Assembly: GCA_035637595.1 (NCBI GenBank)
Contig: DASPWW010000178.1
Location: 1 to 5,238, forward strand
Source: DASPWW01 sp035637595
Lineage (GTDB): Bacteria; Actinomycetota; Thermoleophilia; Solirubrobacterales; 70-9
Direction: 5' to 3'
Length of the DNA: 5,238 nucleotides
Positions 1 to 5,238 of this stretch are shown here, piece after piece. Both the position numbers and the translations under genes were made by a program. Positions within the stretch are counted from its first letter, which is position 1, and each line of letters opens with the position of its first letter. Under the pieces are notes generated by a model that saw only the letters and a program-made list of their open reading frames with translations, made no database searches and was not told where the DNA came from.

Positions 1-1614
1 GCCCCTGCGAACAAGGCGCAAGATCTGCTCCAGCTCGGGCACCCGCAGGGCTGCCAGCGCGCCCAGGTAGGCGGCGGCGCCGGCGAGCAGGCCAGTGCCC
101 AGCGAGACTATCTGGCCCCCCAGTCCGGAGCCGAGCGCGTGATCGAGCACGTCCCACACCCCGTATGACACCCCGGCGAGGATTGCCGAGGCGACCGCGA
201 TCCTCACCGTGCTGGAGGTCAGCTTCGTGATCTCGAGCCCGCCGAGCAGGCGGCGGAGGACGACCGCCTGGGCGGCGACGCTCGCGGCGGTGGCAATCGC
301 GGTGGCGGCGACGATCCCGCCGACCCCGAAGGGCCCGTAGAGCGCGAAGGCGGCGCCCGCCGTGATCACGAGGTTGAGTGCCGAGATCGAGGTCGGCACC
401 CAGGGTCGCTGGAGGCTGAAGAAGGTCCGCGTGAGCAGCAGGAAGAGCCCGTTGAACGGCAGCGAGAAAGCGAACCAGAACAATGCCGTCGCGACGAGGT
501 CGGTCTGCGAGGCGTCGAACTCACCGCGCTGATAGACGAGCTGGATCATCGGCTCGGAGAGCACCAGGATGGCCGCTGCGGCCGGGAGCAACAGCAGGAC
601 GATCTGGCGCATCCCGTTGGCCATCGTCGAGCGAAGGTCGTCGAGCGCGCCGCGCGCCGCAAAGCGCGACAGCGTCGGGTAGATCACCGTGGTCAGCGCC
701 ACCGAGAACATCCCCTGCGGAAGCATGTAGATGCGAAACGCCTTGTCGATCGCGGCGGGCGCCCGGTCGGAGACCAGGGTCCCGACGAGGCTGTTGATCA
801 CGAGGTTGACGTTGATCAGGCCGAGGCTGATCGTCACGGGCAACATCAGCAGCAGCACGCGCTTGACCCGCGGACTGCGCCACTCGAACACGCTCTGGAG
901 TCGAAACGGGGTGTGGCGCAGGTCCCAGCAAAGGATCGCGAGCTGCACCGCGGTCCCCACCAGCACCCCGATCGCATAGGCGTAGATCTGATCCCCCTCG
1001 GGAAAGGCGGGCGCCAGGCCGACCAGGACGGCGACGATCGCGATGTTCCAGAACAGCGGCGCGAGCGCGAAGACCGCGAAGCGCTCGTAGCTGTTGAGGA
1101 TCCCGACGACGAGCCCCGATACGCCGAGCATCAACAGGATCGGGAACAGCAGCCGCGACAACGCCACCGTGAGGTCGTAGAGGTGGCCCTCGAATCCGGG
1201 GGCGAAGACGTGCATCACCAGCGGCGCGACGAGGATGAAGAGGCCGACCAGCGCGCCGAGGATGAGCGAGAAGAGAAAGATCAGCGTCGACGTGAGCCGG
1301 AACGCATCGCGCGCCCGTCCGCGCTCGAGGTCCTCTGTGAAGATCGGGACCAGGGCGGCCTGGATCGCCTGGTCGGCGAACAGGCTGCGCACCAGGTTCG
1401 GGACCTGGAAGGCGATCGTGAAGGCCGACATCGGCCCCTTGACGCCGAAGTAGCTCGCGGCGACGATCTCGCGGACCAGCCCGGCTATCCGCGACAGGCC
1501 CGTCGCGAACGAAAAGAACGCGGTCGAGCGCGCAAGCCGGCCGGCGGGCCGCGGCTCGCCGGCGTCCGGGTCGGCGAGGCCAACCGTCGGGTCCTGCTCG
1601 GGAACCTCGCTCAT
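1..1614 (-). CDS. murJ: Lipid II flippase MurJ (MviN family), C-terminal end cut by window edge
   Basis: MurJ is a polytopic inner-membrane MOP-superfamily transporter that flips lipid II, the peptidoglycan precursor, to the outer face of the membrane. I translated the minus strand from ATG 1614-1612 and found 538 codons with no stop up to base 1, so only a short C-terminal tail can be missing (the family is usually about 510-550 residues). A hydrophilic N-terminal stretch of about 28 residues precedes the first helix. Family signatures are GLSRIAGLVRE (39-49), FQVPNLVRSLFAD (69-81), DKAFRIYMLPQG (290-301) and YQRGEFD (about 401-407), followed by many hydrophobic helices. Arg42, Arg48, Arg76 and Arg294 align by eye with E. 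coli Arg18, Arg24, Arg52 and Arg270, which are known to matter for function. Ser63 stands where E. coli has Asp39. The start is supported by GGTGA 6 nt upstream. The gene is divergent from rpsT. The family assignment is secure; the substrate is inferred from the family. Confidence 0.95.
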   Translation of the reverse strand, partial: MSEVPEQDPTVGLADPDAGEPRPAGRLARSTAFFSFATGLSRIAGLVREIVAASYFGVKGPMSAFTIAFQVPNLVRSLFADQAIQAALVPIFTEDLERGRARDAFRLTSTLIFLFSLILGALVGLFILVAPLVMHVFAPGFEGHLYDLTVALSRLLFPILLMLGVSGLVVGILNSYERFAVFALAPLFWNIAIVAVLVGLAPAFPEGDQIYAYAIGVLVGTAVQLAILCWDLRHTPFRLQSVFEWRSPRVKRVLLLMLPVTISLGLINVNLVINSLVGTLVSDRAPAAIDKAFRIYMLPQGMFSVALTTVIYPTLSRFAARGALDDLRSTMANGMRQIVLLLLPAAAAILVLSEPMIQLVYQRGEFDASQTDLVATALFWFAFSLPFNGLFLLLTRTFFSLQRPWVPTSISALNLVITAGAAFALYGPFGVGGIVAATAIATAASVAAQAVVLRRLLGGLEITKLTSSTVRIAVASAILAGVSYGVWDVLDHALGSGLGGQIVSLGTGLLAGAAAYLGALAALRVPELEQILRLVRRG

Positions 1615-1615
1615 C

Positions 1616-1621
1616 TATAGT
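1616..1621 (+). promoter_or_regulatory. Candidate -10 box (TATAGT) for rpsT
   Basis: TATAGT differs from the TATAAT consensus at one position and is a rare AT-rich island in this GC-rich sequence. It ends 12 bases before the rpsT ATG. A usual 6-7 nt spacing would put the transcript start at about 1628-1629 and leave a 5' leader of only about 5-6 nt. No convincing -35 hexamer lies 16-18 bp upstream. There is no purine-rich ribosome binding site before rpsT, which fits a leaderless or nearly leaderless mRNA. This is inferred from motif and spacing only. Confidence 0.5.
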
Positions 1622-1625
1622 CACC
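1621..1625 (-). promoter_or_regulatory. Shine-Dalgarno sequence of murJ
   Basis: The minus strand reads GGTGA, then six bases, then the murJ ATG. This matches the 3' half of the consensus AGGAGGTGA at normal spacing and supports the start at 1614. No earlier in-frame start is as well placed. The site touches the proposed -10 box of the divergent rpsT gene at base 1621. Confidence 0.55.
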
Positions 1626-1633
1626 GCCCGCGC

Positions 1634-1897
1634 ATGGCCAACATCGCCTCACAGAAGAAGCGGATCCAGCGCTCGCGGCGCGAGTGGCTGGAGAACCGGC
1701 GCCTGACGAGCGCGGTGAAGACGCAGTTCCGCCGCCTCGAGGCGGCGGCACAGGCCGGTGACCGCGACGCGACCGCCGAACAGCACCGTCAGCTCGTCTC
1801 GCGGATCGACAAGGCGGTGCAGCACGGCGCCCTTCACCCCAACAACGGCGCCCGAAAGAAGAGCCGCGCGGCGAGGATCCTCGCCGGCTCCGGCTAG
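1634..1897 (+). CDS. rpsT: 30S ribosomal protein S20
   Basis: S20 is a small basic helical-bundle protein that binds 16S rRNA early in 30S subunit assembly. The 87-residue product has the standard family length. It begins MANIASQKKRIQRSRR, the usual S20 N-terminus. The middle has the AAAQAGDRDATAE helix with conserved GD, and the end has the HPNNGARKKSRAARIL motif, equivalent to the family's HxNxAARxKSRL. Lysine and arginine are abundant throughout. The ATG start is fixed by the MANI consensus. No Shine-Dalgarno sequence precedes it, and a TATAGT box lies 12 bases upstream, so translation probably starts on a very short leader. The gene is divergent from murJ, with 19 bp between start codons, and convergent with holA, the stops abutting exactly. 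S20 next to holA is a common arrangement in many bacteria. Confidence 0.97.
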   Translation: MANIASQKKRIQRSRREWLENRRLTSAVKTQFRRLEAAAQAGDRDATAEQHRQLVSRIDKAVQHGALHPNNGARKKSRAARILAGSG

Positions 1898-2884
1898 TCA
1901 GCACCCGCCCGCGGCGCGTCTGACCGCCAGGGTGAGGGCAACGCTCTCGTCGTAGTCGGAGCCCCCGCGACACCACACCTCGAGGTCGGCGACGGCCGCG
2001 ATCCCGGCGCGCAACTCGTCCAGTGACGCGCCTCGCAGCCGCTTGACCAGCATCGTCGCAGCGTATGGATGCATGCTCAAGCTGGAGGCGACCTCCTTCG
2101 GCGAACGCCCCGTCTCGAGGCCGGACAGGGCCTCGTGCGCGTTGCGCAGCCGCGACGCGAGCGCATAGATCAGGCCCGTGACGCCCTCGCCCTGCGCGAT
2201 CAGGCGCTCGGCCGCAAGCGCCGCGTCGGCGGGGTGGCGCTCGACCAGGGCGTCGGACAGCGACCAGACCGCCTCCTCGGAGGTGTCGGCGACCATCGCC
2301 TCGAGATCGGCGAGCGTCACCTCGCCCCCCTCCCCTGCCCACAGCGCCAGCCTGTCGAGCTCGTTCGCCAGCCTCAGGGTGCTGGTGCCCATGCGCTCGA
2401 CGAGCAGGCGGGCCGCCGCCACGTCGAGCTCGAAACCGCGCCCCCGAGCGTCGGCGGCCAGGCGAGCGGGAAGGTCGCGGTCGCGCGGGGAGTCGTAGGC
2501 GAGCACCTCGCCACCCGCCTGCTTGACCGCCTTGGCGAGCTTCGCGGGCGGCTTGCCGCGCGCTATCAGGACCACCGTCGTGTCGGGCCCGAGCCCGGCG
2601 AGCGCTTCGACCACCCTTGTCGCTTGGGCGGAGCCCCAGCGCTCCACCCGGTCGGCGAGCAGGTAACGGCGCGTCGCGGTCAGCGAGAGCGCGGGGAGCG
2701 CCGCGATCAGCGCGTCGGGATCGGGCCCGCCGCCGCCCCCGGAGGGCTCGAAGACCTCGAGCGCGCCCAGTCCGCCCTCGGCCTCGGCGCGGGCGCGCAG
2801 GCGCGCCACCGCGGCTCCGATCTTCGCCTCGTCGGAGCCTGCGATCAGGTATGCGGACTTGATCTCAGCGCGAGCGCCGGCCAC
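1898..2884 (-). CDS. holA: DNA polymerase III subunit delta
   Basis: Delta is the clamp-loader subunit that opens the beta sliding clamp; it works in the cytoplasm in a complex with tau/gamma and delta-prime. From the GTG at 2884-2882 the product is 328 residues, close to the family's roughly 320-345. It starts with the strand AYLIAGSDEAKIG (11-23), where an AAA+ fold would carry a Walker A loop; delta proteins lack a working one. An AAA+-like domain I (about 1-135) includes TVVLIARGKPPAKLAKAV (103-120). A lid domain (about 138-200) includes GTSTLRLANELDRLAL (166-181) and EVTLADLEAMV (188-198). The helical collar (about 205-328) starts at AVWSLSDAL (205-213). A Gly run (49-53) forms a loop. 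The frame stays open upstream to 3136, but that part overlaps the neighbouring membrane-protein gene and does not resemble HolA. I chose the GTG because it sits just before the conserved N-terminus and exactly 7 nt after a TACACT box. Assignment is firm; the exact start is less so. Confidence 0.93.
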   Translation of the reverse strand: MAGARAEIKSAYLIAGSDEAKIGAAVARLRARAEAEGGLGALEVFEPSGGGGGPDPDALIAALPALSLTATRRYLLADRVERWGSAQATRVVEALAGLGPDTTVVLIARGKPPAKLAKAVKQAGGEVLAYDSPRDRDLPARLAADARGRGFELDVAAARLLVERMGTSTLRLANELDRLALWAGEGGEVTLADLEAMVADTSEEAVWSLSDALVERHPADAALAAERLIAQGEGVTGLIYALASRLRNAHEALSGLETGRSPKEVASSLSMHPYAATMLVKRLRGASLDELRAGIAAVADLEVWCRGGSDYDESVALTLAVRRAAGGC

Positions 2885-2891
2885 CGGGGCG

Positions 2892-2897
2892 AGTGTA
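2892..2897 (-). promoter_or_regulatory. Candidate -10 box (TACACT) of a leaderless holA promoter
   Basis: On the minus strand the sequence reads TACACT, then seven bases (CGCCCCG), then the proposed GTG start of holA. TAnnnT placed 6-7 nt before a start codon is the known signature of leaderless transcripts in actinobacteria and Deinococcus. No Shine-Dalgarno sequence lies before this GTG, which agrees. I found no good -35 hexamer. If real, holA can be expressed apart from the comEC operon. Motif-based inference only. Confidence 0.5.
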
Positions 2898-2949
2898 TTG
2901 GCCGCCGCGGCGGGCGCCGGCCACGGCGCGGGTCCTGTGCCGGTGGGTC

Positions 2950-3420
2950 CTAGCCGATCAGGATGCCCAGTCCTCCGAGCAGGATCGCGGCGGCCGCGGC
3001 GATCGCGATCGCCCTGCCGCCCCGTCCCCTGATCGCGAAGAAGATCGCGGCCAGGACGACGACCGCCGCCGCGAGGCCGCTCAGGAAGGTGAGCACCACG
3101 CTCAGCGTCTGCGTCGTCTTCGATGAGTCCAGGCACTCGCCGTTCTCGTCCGGCGGCTCCTCGCCGGACGTCACCTGCTCGCAGCGCGGACCCTCGCCGA
3201 GATCGAGCGAGACGGCGATCATCACCGCGCCGGCGAACGCGAACAGCAGCGCGAGGATCACGACCAGCACGCGCGGCCCGGCGCCCGCCCTGCCGCTAGG
3301 CGGCGGGGCCCCGGAGGGGGCCGCTCCCGGTGGCGGCGGAGGCGTCCCGCCGGGCGGCGGCGGGGGCGGCGTCTGGCCGGGTGGCGGCGGTGGGGGCGGC
3401 GGTGTCTGGCTTGCTTCCAT
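2950..3420 (-). CDS. Small proline-rich membrane protein with three predicted helices, function unknown
   Basis: I do not recognise a named family. The 156-residue product has a proline-rich N-terminus (about 1-50) with tracts of 8, 6 and 5 prolines at 7-14, 18-23 and 27-31, each preceded by Thr and followed by Gly. Three hydrophobic segments follow at about 51-72, 105-130 and 137-155. The loop between the first two (about 73-104) is acidic and carries Cys80 and Cys96. By the positive-inside rule (Arg44 and Arg50 before helix 1; Arg131, Arg133 and Arg136 between helices 2 and 3), the proline-rich tail is cytoplasmic and the Cys loop is outside, where a disulfide is possible. The ATG at 3420 has the best Shine-Dalgarno sequence in the window. 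It starts 38 bp after the comEC stop and ends 65 bp before holA, so it is probably co-transcribed with comEC. Polyproline runs this long normally need EF-P for translation. Roles in DNA uptake or as a membrane scaffold are guesses. Confidence 0.85.
   Translation of the reverse strand: MEASQTPPPPPPPPGQTPPPPPPGGTPPPPPGAAPSGAPPPSGRAGAGPRVLVVILALLFAFAGAVMIAVSLDLGEGPRCEQVTSGEEPPDENGECLDSSKTTQTLSVVLTFLSGLAAAVVVLAAIFFAIRGRGGRAIAIAAAAAILLGGLGILIG
3325..3405 (-). repeat. Degenerate tandem repeat encoding Thr-Pro(n)-Gly units
   Basis: Three head-to-tail units encode Thr-Pro8-Gly-Gln, Thr-Pro6-Gly-Gly and Thr-Pro5-Gly (residues 6-32 of the small membrane protein). The first two are 33 and 27 nt long and differ mainly in the number of proline codons. 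The proline codons are mixed: in the first tract they run CCG CCG CCC CCA CCG CCG CCA CCC. That argues for selection on the peptide rather than recent expansion of one triplet. The plus strand is correspondingly very G-rich. Confidence 0.75.
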
Positions 3421-3425
3421 GAGTC

Positions 3426-3434
3426 TTCCTCCCC
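3426..3434 (-). promoter_or_regulatory. Strong Shine-Dalgarno sequence of the small membrane-protein gene
   Basis: The minus strand reads GGGGAGGAA. Its GGAGG core (3432-3428) lies 7 nt before the ATG at 3420. It fixes the start of this gene and excludes the longer in-frame extension toward 3867, which would overlap the end of comEC. It contrasts with rpsT and holA, which have no such site. Confidence 0.8.
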
Positions 3435-3458
3435 TAGACGAATGCGGCGCCGGCCAGC

Positions 3459-5238
3459 CTAACCAACGCCCGTCCGCACCGTCCATCCGCCCTCGGTCAC
3501 GTCGATCTCGACCTGGCCGTCGAGGTCCGTGCGCGTCACCGGCACACCGTGGCGGTGAAGCTCGGCGAGCGTCGAGGGGGCCGGATGGCCGTATGGATTG
3601 GGATCTCCGACCGAGATCACCGCGAGGCGCGGCATGGATCGGTCGAGCAGCGCGCCGAGCCCAGCGTCCTCGCTGCCGTGGTGAGAGATCTTGAGCACGT
3701 CTATCGGGCCGGGCTCGAGCGGGACCGATTCGGCCTCGGCGTCGGCGGTCAGCAGGATGGAGAAGCCGTCGAGGTGAGCGAGGGTCACGATCGAGAGGTC
3801 GTTGACCTCTTCGGCGTCGGGCGGCCGCTCCCCGGGCGATCGGCGAACGAGCTGGCGGGGCGGCCACAGGACGTCGAGGCGCAGGGCGCCAGAGCGAATC
3901 CGGCGCGGCGCCGCGATCCTGACGGGACGGGCGCCCGCTCCGCGGGCCGCTGAGAGGAGCTCGGGCGTGGCGGTGGCGTAGGCGAGCGCGGCGACGGGCA
4001 GCGAGCGCAGCACCTCGAGGGCGCCACCGGCATGGTCGAGCTGGTCATGGGTGATCAGCAGGGCCGCCAGGCGCTCGACCCCCTCGTCCTCGAGCAGCTC
4101 CGCGATCCCGGCGCCGGGAGGCCCGGTGTCGACGAGGATGGGGTCGGCGCCCGCGGGCTCGAGCAGGATCGCATCGCCCTGGCCGACGTCGAGAACGCTG
4201 ACCTCGAGCTCGGGCGGCTGCGGCGGCGCGGCCGGATGCGGCGAGCCGGCCGCAGCCGCGGCGAGCACCGCGCACAGCACGACCGCGGCAAGCGCTGCGA
4301 CGATGCGGCGGCGCGGCTTGATCGCCAGGGCGCTACGCCGCCGCGCCCAGCGCGACGCCCCCAGCCCGGCGGCCAGCAGCACCCCGTAGGCGATCACCAC
4401 GCCGCCGAGCGAAAGGTCGATCCTCGCCTGGGCCCAGCGCGCCGATCCGAGCGCATGCGCGACCCAGTCCACGTAGGCGATCAGCAGTGCACAGACCGCG
4501 TTCAGCGGCTCGACCGGCGCGCCGGGGGCCTGGCCGAGCATCGCGGCCAGCATGCCGAGCCACATCACCGGCGCCACCGCGGGGAGCGCCAGCAGGTTGG
4601 CCGGCAACGCCGCCGCCGAAAGCGCTCCGAAGTGGTGAGACATCAGAGGAGCCGTGGCAAGGGTCGCGGCAACAGTCAGCGCGGCGCCCTCGGCGAGCGC
4701 TCGTCGCAGCGGCCCGGCGTCCCGCGCCTTGCCCGCGTGCGCGCCGAGCAGCAAGTCGCGGATCGTGTGCGCCCACAGCAGGATCCCGGCGACGGCGGCG
4801 AAGCTGAGCTGCCAGCCGACGTCGGCGTCGGCGCGGGGGTTGATGACAAGCGTGGCAAATGCCGCCAGCAGCAGCGCGTACCACCGCGAGCGGGGCCTCC
4901 CGGCGAGGGCCGCGGCGATCCCCGCGGCCCCCATCACCCCCGCCCGCTGGATCGACGCGCCGGCGCCGGTCACAGGCACGTAGACCCCGATCAGGACGAG
5001 GATGCAGACGAGCCGGGCGCGAAGCGAGAGGTTGAGCGCGGCGAGCAGCGGGACCGCGAGCAATCCAAGCAGGACGACGTTCTGCCCGCTGACCGCGAGC
5101 AGGTGGGCGAGGCCGGAGCGCTTGAAGTCGTTGACGGTCTCGGCGTCGATGCGGTCGTCCTGGCCGAGGACGAAGCCGCGCGCAAGCGCGGCCTCCTGCT
5201 CGGGCATGCCGCGCTCCAGCGCCGCCTCGGCGCGGTCG
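3459..5238 (-). CDS. comEC: ComEC/Rec2 DNA-uptake channel protein, N-terminus outside the window
   Basis: ComEC is the inner-membrane channel that passes single-stranded DNA into the cytoplasm during natural transformation. The last 592 residues are visible, and the frame runs in from the right edge; the Met at 5207 is internal. The Competence domain spans about 1-300. It carries GLAHLLAVSGQNV (42-54), the family hallmark, plus SIQRAGVMG (95-103) and DADVGWQLSF (137-146) and many hydrophobic helices. A further helix (about 312-330) precedes the C-terminal metallo-beta-lactamase-like domain, thought to be a nuclease acting on the DNA. Its motifs are LDVGQGD (349-355), VDTG (369-372), THDQLDHAGG (396-405), LLTADAE (495-501), KISHHGS (516-522) and YGHP (549-552). 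The metal motif usually written HxHxDH reads H-D-Q-L-D-H, with Gln399 at the second His position. The N-terminal DUF4131/OB region should lie beyond 5238. comEC is present in many bacteria not known to be transformable, so it does not prove competence. Confidence 0.95.
   Translation of the reverse strand, partial: DRAEAALERGMPEQEAALARGFVLGQDDRIDAETVNDFKRSGLAHLLAVSGQNVVLLGLLAVPLLAALNLSLRARLVCILVLIGVYVPVTGAGASIQRAGVMGAAGIAAALAGRPRSRWYALLLAAFATLVINPRADADVGWQLSFAAVAGILLWAHTIRDLLLGAHAGKARDAGPLRRALAEGAALTVAATLATAPLMSHHFGALSAAALPANLLALPAVAPVMWLGMLAAMLGQAPGAPVEPLNAVCALLIAYVDWVAHALGSARWAQARIDLSLGGVVIAYGVLLAAGLGASRWARRRSALAIKPRRRIVAALAAVVLCAVLAAAAAGSPHPAAPPQPPELEVSVLDVGQGDAILLEPAGADPILVDTGPPGAGIAELLEDEGVERLAALLITHDQLDHAGGALEVLRSLPVAALAYATATPELLSAARGAGARPVRIAAPRRIRSGALRLDVLWPPRQLVRRSPGERPPDAEEVNDLSIVTLAHLDGFSILLTADAEAESVPLEPGPIDVLKISHHGSEDAGLGALLDRSMPRLAVISVGDPNPYGHPAPSTLAELHRHGVPVTRTDLDGQVEIDVTEGGWTVRTGVG

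Noticed and set aside
913..1620. Plus-strand open frame of 235 codons across murJ.
   Set aside because: The product is a low-complexity mix of Arg, Glu, Asp and Gln, typical of antisense frames in GC-rich membrane-protein genes.
1616..1621. A second, minus-strand -10 box for murJ sharing the TATAG core (a symmetric bidirectional promoter).
   Set aside because: The minus strand reads TATAGA, lacks the final T, and would start transcription inside murJ codons 3-4 with no suitable in-frame start nearby.
521..1624. Long open frame on the minus strand overlapping murJ.
   Set aside because: It is an Arg/Pro-rich out-of-frame shadow. The neighbouring frame from 1614 gives an unmistakable MurJ protein.
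2901..2943. GC-rich inverted repeats in the gap before holA: the palindrome CCGCCGCGGCGG and a CCGGC/GCCGG stem.
   Set aside because: The palindrome has no loop, the second stem is only 5 bp, and neither is followed by a T-tract on either strand, so I do not call a terminator. Such repeats are common by chance in GC-rich DNA.
2069..2953. Plus-strand open frame of 294 codons antisense to holA.
   Set aside because: No recognisable motif, biased composition, and it lies over a well-supported gene.
2999..3012. GCGATCGCGATCGC repeat, resembling a GCGATCGC-type octamer site.
   Set aside because: It simply encodes Ala-Ile alternation in the third helix of the membrane protein, and I see no other copies suggesting a genome-wide signal.
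2885..3136. In-frame open extension of holA for 84 codons upstream of the chosen GTG.
   Set aside because: It overlaps the membrane-protein gene in another frame, is rich in Arg, Gly and Pro like an antisense or shadow frame, and has no HolA-like sequence. Long stop-free frames are expected at this GC content.

Overview
The window is very GC-rich, coding-dense bacterial chromosome. Five protein genes fill almost all of it, and no gap between genes exceeds 65 bp. The GC content, GTG start use, SD-less starts preceded by TAnnnT boxes, and the comEC-holA-rpsT neighbourhood suggest a high-GC actinobacterium. My best guess is the Thermoleophilia/Solirubrobacterales side of the phylum. That placement is an impression from protein wording and gene order, not a computed result.

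Layout from left to right. Positions 1-1614 (minus strand) hold murJ, the lipid II flippase, which is open at the left edge and lacks only its extreme C-terminus. It is divergent from rpsT (1634-1897, plus strand; ribosomal protein S20), with 19 bp between the two start codons. rpsT then meets holA (1898-2884, minus strand; DNA polymerase III delta, the clamp-loader subunit) tail to tail, and the two stop codons abut with no base between them. Upstream of holA on the same strand are a small proline-rich three-helix membrane protein of unknown function (2950-3420) and comEC (3459 to beyond 5238), the DNA-uptake channel with a C-terminal metallo-beta-lactamase-like domain. The comEC N-terminus lies outside the window.

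comEC, the small membrane protein and holA all read leftward with gaps of 38 and 65 bp, so they probably form one operon. holA also appears to have its own leaderless promoter in the 65-bp gap. The co-directional set combines DNA uptake and replication, while rpsT and murJ are translation and cell-envelope housekeeping genes.

I see no mobile element, CRISPR array, tRNA, rRNA or defence system, and no sign of a new multi-gene system. The points worth a second look are local. They are the compact divergent rpsT/murJ start region, the leaderless-looking holA start, the zero-gap convergent stops, the unknown polyproline membrane protein beside comEC, and altered motif residues in the ComEC and MurJ proteins.
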